NCBI GenBank assembly: GCA_016858145.1
Contig: JAEHOE010000001.1
Span: 744,001-808,000 of the forward strand
Length of the DNA stretch: 64,000 bases
Reading direction: 5' to 3'
DNA from: Edaphochlamys debaryana
Lineage: Eukaryota > Chlorophyta > Chlorophyceae > Chlamydomonadales
Shown here: piece by piece, positions 55,512-64,000 of the stretch
Layout of the letters: every line of letters starts with the position of its first letter
Position numbering within the stretch: position 1 is the first letter of the stretch
Notes under the pieces: generated by a model
Seen by the model: only the letters and a program-made list of their open reading frames with translations
Told to the model about the DNA's origin: nothing
Database searches by the model: none
Program-made: the position numbers and the translations under genes

Positions 55512-57689
55512 TCACTCGCTAGGGTCGCTGACCACCCCCACGAACGCGGGCAGGTTGGTGGGCTTGTGGTGGATGATGAAGGCGAAGGGGCGGTCGAACA
55601 CCAGCTCCGGGGGGGGGAGCGGCATGCACCTGCCATGGGCAAAGGCAACACGCTCATCAGCGAATCAAGGCCAGCTTCTTCCAGAAAAGAGTCAGGCGCA
55701 CCCCCCCTGCCACGGCACAGAGTGTCCGGCCCTTGCGTGTGCACCTGTCTACCATCTGTCCAGAGCGCCGACTCACATGACCATCATGACCGCTGTGACA
55801 GCCGCCGCCACCGTGCCCTCCTCATCGACCTCAATCACCGCCTGCGACCGCACGAGCAGGTGCAGGGTCAGCGCGAGCTCCGTTCTTACGCCCCGGCCTG
55901 CCAAGGAAGTGACGTACGCTTCGTGCCTGCGGCCCCGCCCCGCCCCACCTTGTGCACCACGTCGCTGATGTGCAGCCCGGAGGCCGACAGGCGGCTGAAG
56001 TCCGCCGATCCGCCGAAGGCCGACTTGACGCCCAGGTGCTGGAGCACGGGCGTCAGCGACATTTGCGAGGACACCTGTGGACAAGGACAGTACCACCGGG
56101 ATGGGGGCTGGGTGAGGCAATGAACCGAGCCCACAGCCGCCTGCATCACAGCCCAACCAGGCATCGGCAAGAGGGGGCTAGCGCCTTGGGTGTGGGGGCT
56201 GGCGAGGTGGCCCACCTTGAACTTGGGCATGACCACCAGCACCTCGGGCATGAACCGGAAGTCCTGCAGGTTTGAATAGGCGCGCAGGTTCATAACATCA
56301 GGTGGGTGAGCACATGCGCATGCACGCAAGCACGCAGCACGGGCAAAGGCGTCATCCCTGCAGGGGGGCAATCCAACTCCCAGGCTGACCTGCGGCGACT
56401 CCGCAAAGTCCTTGAGCGCCGCCGCCACCTCCACGCCCTCCGCCGGCAGCAGGGCAATGGCGGTGAACGCGTCACCCTTGTACGGCAGCTGTACGGCGTC
56501 GTACACGCCCTCCTTGCGGATCATCGTGATCCGGTCCGAGCGCTCGAACTTGCGCTCCATCATGTCCACGCTCTTGGCCTGCCCTGCCGCCAGGCGAAAG
56601 TCCCGCTTGTGTGTCTGCCTGCAACCATGCATGGGGACATGCATGGGGACATGGCGAGGTCAGAACCCGCCACAGGGCCATGCGAAGCGGGTGTAGGGGC
56701 CGTGGCGACAGGCCTGTGCTGCCCGGGTGGCGCAGTCATCCCGCCGAGCTCCATGCTGGCAAGCCCCAACTCACTCCTTCTTGAAGGCGTGGGACCACAG
56801 GCCCTTGAAGTAGATGGCGTTGGCCAGGACGGCGTCGAAGCTGGGTGTGTGTGGAGCAACCGCGAGGTTAACGCAATGATCAAGGCACGCACGTCACATT
56901 ACCGGAGGCAGCCCCTGCTCCTTCCCCCTTCCTGCCCCCTCTCGCCCCTCCCCTCCCTTCCGCGCTCACTCGTCGCTCTGCAGCAGCTGCGTGATCATGC
57001 CCCGGGTGGCCTGGGACACCCAGGCGTTGACGTCCGCGGCCCCCCCGGGCCCGGCGGTGGCCTGGAAGATGGTCTTCATCTGCTCCACATACTCGGCCTT
57101 GAGCTGCGTGCCCCGGTTGGTCCACAGGCTGTTGGCCACCAGCATGAAGGACGCGTCCTCCCCGCCCGGGGCGCTCAGCAGCGTCATGGCCCGGCCCAGC
57201 TCGGAGTTGAGGGAGGCCTCGGAGGGGGCGGGCTGCGCGCCGGAGATCACCCCCAGCAGCTCAGCGTGCGTGGGGCTGGAGGGGCCTGGGGGCCGCGGGG
57301 AGGGGAGGGGCCTCGCTCGGGGCCAGGGCCGGGGGCCAGGGGCTCCGAGCGCAGTGGGGGCTTCCCACGAGGAACGTGCTACGCCAACAGCAACACGACA
57401 GAAGTCATATGCGCTGCAGCTGCTTGGCGCCTGCCGGCCGGTGCCGCTGGCGACATGTCGGGCCTGGCGGGGGCCTGGTCGGTGTGACCAGGTGCGTGGC
57501 GGGTGCCGAGCCTCCGCTGACCCCCCTGAGCGTACCTGCTCCATTGAGCGCCAGCGAGAGTGCATATATCACGGAGAGCGGTGACATAAAGCATCCTTTC
57601 GGTGTCGCGGCTTGGGGCAGTGCGTCCAAGAAAAGCCCATACGACGCCTTCTTAATGCCCTCAAGAACGTTGTTGGAGACGTCGGCCAT
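55512..57689 (-). CDS. serpin 2
   Basis: Eight exons, 57689-57536, 57285-56970, 56840-56775, 56618-56390, 56263-56216, 56074-55949, 55841-55777, 55629-55512, 373 aa. Exons 2-7 have exactly the same lengths as in serpins 1 and 3 (316, 66, 229, 48, 126, 65), and every phase matches. Exon 2 is almost identical to the other two genes, whereas exon 4 differs strongly (RLAAGQAKSVDMMERKFERS against TGAGATKAVPMMHREFEG). The hinge is EEGTVAAAVT. The loop reads AVMMVMCMPLPPPELVF, with P1 near Val-Met-Cys. Divergent to serpin 3 and convergent with serpin 1. No signal peptide from the chosen ATG. Confidence 0.92.
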
Positions 57690-58049
57690 GGTCAGCTCGC
57701 TTGGTGCAAGGTGCGGCAAGCAAACTGTCGAGTGCAGGCTTGCGGCTAGTGAAACCGTTCGTTTCAAGCGTCTGATGGAGCCCTCGCGCAGATGTATTGC
57801 GTGTTTGGGCCCCGTCGCAATGGAAAAGCCGATGTCGGAAGCTGCACGACGTACTCGGCATGGACGAACCTCCCGACCTCGTGCAATCTATGTATAGCGC
57901 TGCGTTCCGCTGGTTTGAGCTAAACAACAGCGCTCGTAACAGGCCGTATGCACCTTCGTAGTCCGCTGCTCTTTACCAACACCATCTGCTTCACACGACC
58001 CACTCGACCGCCTCGCCGTCTCGTCCTTGCTGCGATCCACCAGCCCACA
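57690..58049. promoter_or_regulatory. shared upstream region of serpins 2 and 3
   Basis: 360 bp between divergent start codons. It includes an in-frame upstream ATG for serpin 3 at 57948. A bidirectional promoter is inferred from position. Confidence 0.4.
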
Positions 58050-60488
58050 ATGGCACAGTGTGACGCTCCGGCTGACCCCATAATGTCCGGCTTGTCGGCA
58101 GCCTCCTACTCCCTCTTCCTCGAGGCCCTAGCGACGACATCGACACCCAAGGGCTGTTTCCTGTCGCCCCTCTCCATTATCTATGCGCTCTCTCTGGCCC
58201 TCAACGGAGCAGGTGCGGGGCTAAGATGAGCTTGCTTGCGTCGCCCTCCGCGACACTGCTCCGGCACATGTCGACATCCCCTCCTCCTGAACATCGGCGG
58301 CCTAGTCCGGGTTCAGGGCCACGAGCTAGTGGTCACACAGCGTCCTAGCATGCCTATGCTATGGACGTATTGTAGTGAGTGTAGTAAGCCCTGCCTGGCC
58401 TCAGCTGTTTCACCTCCCGCGGCCTGCAGGCCCCTCCAGCCCCACGCACGCTGAGCTGCTGGGGGTGATCTCCGGCGCGCAGCCCGCCCCCTCCGAGGCC
58501 TCCCTCAACTCCGAGCTGGGCCGGGCCATGACGCTGCTGAGCGCCCCGGGCGGGGAGGACGCGTCCTTCATGCTGGTGGCCAACAGCCTGTGGACCAACC
58601 GGGGCACGCAGCTCAAGGCCGAGTACGTGGAGCAGATGAAGACCATCTTCCAGGCCACCGCCGGGCCCGGGGGGGCCGCGGACGTCAACGCCTGGGTGTC
58701 CCAGGCCACCCGGGGCATGATCACGCAGCTGCTGCAGAGCGACGAGTGAGGGGGGAGGCCGGGAGGGGAGGGGCGAGTGGGGGCAGGAAGGGGGAAGGAG
58801 CAGGGGCTGCCTCCGGTAATGTGACGTGCGTGCCTTGATAATTGCGTTAACCTCGCGCCTGCCCCACACCCCCAGCTTCGACGCCGTCCTGGCCAACGCC
58901 ATCTACTTCAAGGGCCTGTGGTCCCACGCCTTCAAGAAGGAGTGAGTGCTCATCCGTCTATCTGTCGCGTTTGAATCACACCCAGCCTGAAGTGCCCCCG
59001 CTCTTCCTCCTTCCGCATTCCCTAGCTTTGGGACCCTGGGGAACTTTTTTTGCGTTGATCCTGACCTGTGATCTCTGCCATGCTCGCTGGCCCCAGGCTC
59101 ACGAGCGAGCGGGACTTCAAGACGGGGGCCGGTGCCACCAAGGCGGTGCCCATGATGCATAGGGAGTTCGAGGGGCCCGACCGCGTGCCCCTGGCGCGCA
59201 AGCAGGGCGTGTACGAGGCTGTAGAGCTGCCGTACAAGGGTGACACATTCACCGCCATCGCCCTGCTCCCGGCGGAGGGCGTGGAGGTGGCGGCGGCGCT
59301 CAAGGACTTCGCGGCCGCCCCCGAGGTAGGTGCCGTGCTGCACTTGTTGTCATCACATGGTCAAGGGCACCCGTGAATAGCAACTCCCGTACAGATCCTA
59401 GGCCAAGGCATTGGACCGCCCGCGATCCGGCCTCGGCGCTTCAGCTAGGCCGCGGAAATGGTCGTGCTGACACTGCTGCGGTGTGTGTGCCGTTCGAACC
59501 GCAGGCCTTCCGGGCGCTGCCCAAGTGCAAGGTGTGGATGCCCAAGTTCAAGGTAGGGGCTGCTGTCCTCAGGGGGGGAGGGCATAGGCCTCGTGCAGTA
59601 CACAATGGCCCGCAGGGGAGGGCCGGAAGCCACCACTCATCTTCACCGCAGCAAGGCACTGCTGCCACTGAGCCTGCATTCCCGTGGCCTCAAGGCGCCT
59701 CGCCCACATCCAGACTTGACACCGTCTCCATTTACCATGTGCTGCAGGTCTCCTCCTCGCTGTCGCTGACGCCCGTGCTCCAGCACCTGGGCGTCAAGTC
59801 GGCCTTCGGCGGCTCGGCGGACTTCAGCCGCCTGTCGGCCTCCGGGCTGCACATCAGCGACGTGGTGCACAAGGTGGGGCGGGGCGGGGGAAGGGCGCTG
59901 GAGCACTGGGAGACGGGAGCGGTGGGCAGTTTGCCGTTACAAGCCACACTCTAGACATAGGCACGTCAGCCGCTTGTCCTCCCCCGGTACCCGGCACAGC
60001 CCTACACCGTTAACAGCATGCCGGTTACTCTAGCGTAGCCGTTGCTCAGCCGCATCCCCGCCTACATCTGCTGCGCATACCGCTCCGTGTAGTGCTAGAT
60101 AGCCCTGTTGCTAGTGCACTGTATGGAGGCTATGCCCCCGTCCCCCGGTGTCCGCAGGCGGTAGTAGAGGTGGACGAGGAGGGCACCGTGGCGGCGGCGG
60201 CCACCGCCATCATGATGACCAGGTGAGCGGCGCAACGCACACGGGGGCCCAGCACGCCTCTCCTCTCCAGGCATTGCGCCCCTCCCCTCCCGTTCAACAG
60301 CGCCACAGGACAGCTCTCGGCACTGATCAATGCGCTCTGACTCCTGTGGCCCCCGCGTCCTAACCCCCAGGGCCATGCCCATGCCGGCACCCGAGCTGGT
60401 GTTCGACCGCCCCTTCGCCTTCATCATCAAGCACAAGCCCACCGGCCTGCCCGCCTTCGTGGGGGTGGTCAGCGACCCCAGCGAATGA
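58050..60488 (+). CDS. serpin 3
   Basis: Eight exons, 58050-58212, 58430-58745, 58876-58941, 59097-59325, 59505-59552, 59748-59873, 60158-60222, 60371-60488, 376 aa. Exons 2, 3, 4 and 6 are nearly identical to serpin 1. Exon 5 (AFRALPKCKVWMPKFK) and the loop are distinct. The hinge EEGTVAAAA is followed by TAIMMTRAMPMPAP, so P1 is close to Thr-Arg-Ala and could be arginine. The chosen start aligns with serpin 2. An upstream in-frame ATG at 57948 would add 34 residues (MHLRSPLLFTNTIC, then an Arg/Pro-rich stretch) that look like an organelle targeting sequence. Serpin 1 has no such extension in this window. Confidence 0.92.
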
Positions 60489-60756
60489 GGGCCATCACAA
60501 CGGCGTTCACCAGAGGGAGGCCCATGAGGGCAAGTTCGACACTTGCGTAGCATCCGAGGGCGGGACGCTGAGACCTCACCCCTGGACCACTGGCCCTGGG
60601 GACGATTCCGAAGGAGGCGGAGCGACACAGCAGACAGCCCTGACGGCCCTGACGACTGCTGCTGCCTAACTACAAGTGACAAAGCATTCTAAGCATCCGT
60701 GCCCACCAAGCGTAGAGTCTGCGTTTCCCTGCACGGCAGTGCCACCGCTGCTGCCT

Positions 60757-60778
60757 TTACAAATCCCATGTAATGTAA
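60757..60778. terminator. overlapping 3' signals of serpin 3 and NDUFA2
   Basis: Two consecutive plus-strand TGTAA motifs (60769-60773, 60774-60778) lie 281 nt past the serpin 3 stop. A minus-strand TGTAA (60761-60757) lies about 350 nt past the NDUFA2 stop. Convergent transcripts would end within about 20 bp of one another. Confidence 0.5.
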
Positions 60779-61108
60779 GCTGGCCCCCCGTGCCCCCTCG
60801 CCCCAAGAACCCATAAGCCTAGCGCGGCGCTCCGCGCTGGGGCATGCACGCCCCCCCATAGCCGCTCGCCAATGCGCCCAGCCTTTTCCGTGACGCCGGC
60901 CTCCTCCTACAGCTCCAGCGGCGTTCAAGCAGTCCCGCCAGCGCTTCACTCGCCAGACCTGCACACAGTGTAATGCGCCCGTGCTCACACACCAGTAATC
61001 ACAAGTAGTCAGGGCCCCCCAGGTGTTGTCGCAAGCCCCAGGCATAGGCCATGACCATACAGCAGGGCAGAACGGCCAGGGTAGGAAAGCCACGCAGCGT
61101 GCGTTCAC

Positions 61109-61904
61109 TCACTTGGGCATCTTCTCCCCGAGCTGGATCAGCTCTTGGAGCTGGGTCAGGACGGCCGCCGAGCTGGCGCCCTGCACGCTGACGGTCTTCT
61201 CCACCCCGAAGTCTGCGCGCATGGGGCCACGCGCAACACGCGTTCAAACGATCGTGCCAGGGAACCGCAAGCCTTCAGTGCCACAAGTACAGCTTGCAGT
61301 CCGAGTGATCGCCATGGGCAGTCCTCCGCATGGCCTGTCCCGGACAGGTGGCCCCTTCCGTGTGTTTCAACGCATGCGCGTGCCGCTGCAGGGCTCCATA
61401 GCGCTGCTGCCCCAACCACGCCTCTCCCTCAGGAGCAGGGACTGACTCCATGTGCCCGTTGCAAGGAAGCATAGCAATGGCCACGGGCGCCGTGATGTAT
61501 GCAGGAGGCGGGGAAGGCGGAGGGGGCCCCCAGACGCACCATAGCGCGCCGTGAGCTTAGCCTCCGCGCCCGCGCACTCCCGCAGGCTGACGGGGAACCG
61601 TGGGTCCACCTTCTTAATCTCCGCATAGTTGGCCATCACGAAGTCCCTGGGAGAGGGCGAGCAAGGCTGAGACCATGCTGCAGGGCAAGTCTACGTGCTG
61701 TTGGCCAGCTCTGCGTGCCCACCTCACGCCCGCGCTGGCCGGAGAGGTCTGGCACAGGTGGATTCTGCGAGGCAAACCACGAAAGCGCTTGGCACCGACG
61801 CAGGCCTGAGCACGCCCTCCAATCAGCGAAGCGGAGGCCCGCAAGCGACATGCAACCTACCTAAGCTCCTGCATGCTCTTCGTGAGGGCATTGCGCCACG
61901 CCAT
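61109..61904 (-). CDS. NDUFA2: NADH:ubiquinone oxidoreductase subunit NDUFA2/B8
   Basis: Accessory subunit of mitochondrial complex I with a thioredoxin-like fold. Four exons, 61904-61861, 61764-61723, 61646-61540, 61212-61109, 98 aa, which is the standard size. Family signature: MAWRNALTKSMQELRIHLCQ, SPASAGVRDFV, YAEIKKVDPRFPVSLREC, ARYDFGVEKTV. The cysteines in HLCQ and REC are at the family positions. All introns are GT-AG and phase-consistent. The gene shares a 331-bp upstream region with FCF1. Confidence 0.95.
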
Positions 61905-62235
61905 CCTGCCTAAAGGCCGCTCTGGGCGAGCACCGACTTGAGGCACCAAGACAGAGCTCGCTCGGGCTCGCAATGTACACCAGCGTTAAAGACAGCCTAG
62001 GTCAAGCTCAATTGCTGTCGCCACGGGGGCAGAGGCCCCAGGTTGCGCGCGGCATGGGGGCTCCGTACCTGCCGAAAAGTTGGCACCGGAGGGAGCCGCT
62101 GTGAGAGCTGGCTGTTGTTGGTAGCATCACGACAGTAGCAGCCTTTTCTCCGCAAACAATAGAGGGACTTTTCTTACGCTTTGTCGCGCGACCTGTCGAG
62201 CCCCACCTGCACCTTTCTCCCCGCGACCACCCAAG
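61905..62235. promoter_or_regulatory. shared upstream region of NDUFA2 and FCF1
   Basis: 331 bp between two divergent housekeeping genes. Probably a bidirectional promoter by position. No element assigned. Confidence 0.45.
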
Positions 62236-64000
62236 ATGGGCAAAATGAAGAAGACTCGAAAGTTCGCGGAGGTCAAGCGTATGCTGAACCCCAAGGACGC
62301 CGAGTAGGTTGGCGGCCGCGATGGCACTGCCGCCGCGACGTCGCGAGAAGCCCCAGCCAACGTCTCCCCCCATTGCCCCCGTGTGCGCTTCCGCTTTGTC
62401 AGACCGCCAGCAAAGCGGCAGAAGACGGAGGATAAGAAGAAGGAGGACGAGGTCCGCCACGTGTGAGTGGGGGTCGCCGGTGCCCCTGGCACGCCTGGCC
62501 CGTCCCACCAACAACCTCGGCTTGTGGTGGCCCCGCCTCACTGCTACCGGACCGGGCCCTATCTCCATGTGCCTGTCGCACAGCTGACGCCATCAGTTCT
62601 GGTCTGCTTGTGTCCGTGCAGGGAGAAGGTGTCGTCAGCGCTTTTCTTCCGCTATAACACACAGCTGGGGCCGCCGTACCAGGTGCTGGTCGACACCAAC
62701 TTCATCAACTTCTCCATCAAGAACAAGGTGCGGCAGTGGGCTCCAGGCCCCCTGCGTTGCGCCCGCGTAGGCCCTGAGCTCTTACCCGCTCGCGCCCCGT
62801 CCCCCTTCGCCTCCCCGACCTTCGTGCCTCCCCGCCCACGGCCGCCCCCAACACTGCTCACCGCGTGCCGTTCCCGCAGCACTACCATTACTTGCTCCGA
62901 GCCATGCCCTCTGGCCCCATAGATTCTGTCGCTTGCTGCCCACCCTGCCCCTGCCCGGTCCGACCCAGATCGACCTGGTCCGCGGCATGGTGGACTGCCT
63001 GTACGCCGAGTGCCGGCCGTGCATCACGGACTGCGTCATGGCGGAGCTGGAGAAGCTGGGGCAGAAGTACCGTGTGGCGCTCAAGGTGGCAAAGGTGGGG
63101 CAGCGGCGGACGGGGCGGGGGGCGGAGAGGGGATGGGGTTGGAGGGTCGGGGAGGCGTGGGTCGGGGAGGCGTGGGAGGCGAGGGCTCGGGGTGCGATGT
63201 GGGCGTGCGGCGCGGGGGAATGGCAAGATGTGACTGTTGCGAGCGGGGAGGCTGGCAAGTGCGCGCTCTATGTGAAGGGTGCAGCTAAGGTTTCAACGGA
63301 GAGTTTTGCGACGCGCCTGACTCCGCGCGTCCGGGCACCTGTGTGTGCTGTCCCCTCAGGACCCCCGCGTGGAGCGACTCCCCTGCAGCCACAAGGGCAC
63401 GTACGCGGATGACTGCATCTGCCAGCGCGTGCAGCAGCACCGCTGCTACATCGTGGCCACCTGCGATCGGGACCTGCGCCGCCGCATCCGCAAGGTGGGC
63501 CAGGGCGGGGCGCGGGGCGGTGCATGCCCACCTGCCTGGGGGCGGAGGGAGCGGCGCCGCAGCCGTGACTGCGGGCGTCAGACCCCGGACGTCGCTTGAG
63601 CTCTACTGGTATCGGGGTGGTGTGACGCGTAGCCGTCGTCAGCATGGACCAGACTCACAACCTTCTCGGCACGGGCAACGTAGATGATGTCCTTGCCTGT
63701 AAAGTGGGCAAGATCCTCGGGTTCAAGCAGCTTGCCCACTTCAAGGGCAAGAACGTCAATCTACATGGTTTCCGAGGTACCCGCATGGCGATATCGCGTG
63801 CTTGACCTGCCGGCACAAAGAGATACGGCGTGAGGCATGGACGACCGCTGGACCGCGTGCGGGTTCGGCCGGCCCCAACTGCTCGTGCGGCCCGGAGCAG
63901 AGCTCGTGACGCCCTCCGTTCCGCCCCGTCCCTGTCCCTGTCCCCGTCCAGATCCCCGGAGTGCCCATCATGTACCTGCAGTCGCACCGCTACACGATAG
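62236..64000 (+). CDS. FCF1: FCF1/UTP24 PIN-domain endonuclease, 3' end outside window
   Basis: SSU-processome nuclease for early 18S pre-rRNA cleavages (A1/A2). Exons 62236-62303, 62403-62462, 62622-62727, 62969-63094, 63360-63494, 63952 to beyond 64000. The first 181 residues are present. It starts [17 protein letters not shown], as in all FCF1 proteins, then [23 protein letters not shown] acidic residues are visible: D67, D99, E104, D137/D138, D156 and D158. [20 protein letters not shown] and GTYADDC are near-invariant family blocks. Exon 1 ends GA|GTAGG, so an unspliced reading meets a stop at once. The last exon runs [16 protein letters not shown] to the edge, and only about 15-20 residues should be missing. 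Intron 5 holds an antisense exon-like segment. Confidence 0.95.
63662..63760 (-). other. antisense exon-like segment in FCF1 intron 5
   Basis: A 99-nt minus-strand segment bounded by an acceptor (CCATGTAG|A) and a donor-like GAGAAG|GTTGTGAG. It encodes 33 residues without a stop, including [20 protein letters not shown]. The composition is strongly protein-like, unlike the GC-rich intron around it. It is a symmetric phase-0 exon. Either a nested gene or, more likely, a transposed exon copy. Confidence 0.4.

Noticed and set aside
59489..59502. GTTCGAAC, reminiscent of a tRNA T-loop
   Set aside because: No acceptor stem, D-arm or anticodon arm can be built around it, and it is the end of serpin 3 intron 4.

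Overview
The window is nuclear DNA from a green alga, most likely a GC-rich chlorophyte such as a trebouxiophyte/Chlorella relative. The grounds are intron-dense genes with high-GC coding sequence, a three-helix ELIP-type chlorophyll-binding protein, a predicted plastid-targeted two-helix membrane protein, plant-type complex I and nucleoporin genes, and TGTAA-like 3' signals. I rebuilt about 115 introns by hand from splice sites, reading frame and protein family. Almost all are GT-AG, five are GC-AG, and phases join without frameshifts in every gene called with high confidence.

Layout. 1-7.9 kb: a coiled-coil gene fragment (-) and complete NUP62 (+), one intron of which carries a 621-bp copy of DNA found at 15.7-16.3 kb. 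8.7-16.4 kb: an unrecognised three-member gene family on the minus strand (A, B and C here) with a shared C-terminal block, plus two small ORFs. 17.0-28.2 kb (-): a TraB-family protein and a large XRN2/Rat1-type 5'-3' exoribonuclease. 28.7-35.5 kb: RFC3 clamp-loader subunit (+), ELIP (-) and a plastid membrane protein (+). 36.1-52.3 kb (-): a BTB/T1 protein, two dienelactone-hydrolase-family paralogues, a divergent fimbrin/plastin and U2 snRNP A'. 52.6-60.5 kb: three serpin genes (+,-,+). 61.1-64 kb: NDUFA2 (-) and FCF1/UTP24 (+), the latter cut by the window end.

Most identified genes are core housekeeping functions: nuclear pore, RNA decay and termination, DNA clamp loading, splicing, complex I, 18S rRNA processing and the actin cytoskeleton. 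Two regions are lineage-specific and recently duplicated. One is the A/B/C family, whose sequence has also been pasted into the NUP62 intron. The other is the serpin cluster, where long stretches are almost identical between genes but the reactive-centre loop differs in each copy. Short intergenic gaps of about 330-540 bp separate divergent pairs (XRN2/RFC3, ELIP/membrane protein, U2A'/serpin 1, serpin 2/serpin 3, NDUFA2/FCF1) and probably act as bidirectional promoters.

All coordinates are manual exon calls with no transcript support. Exact start codons and a few splice sites, flagged where relevant, could shift.
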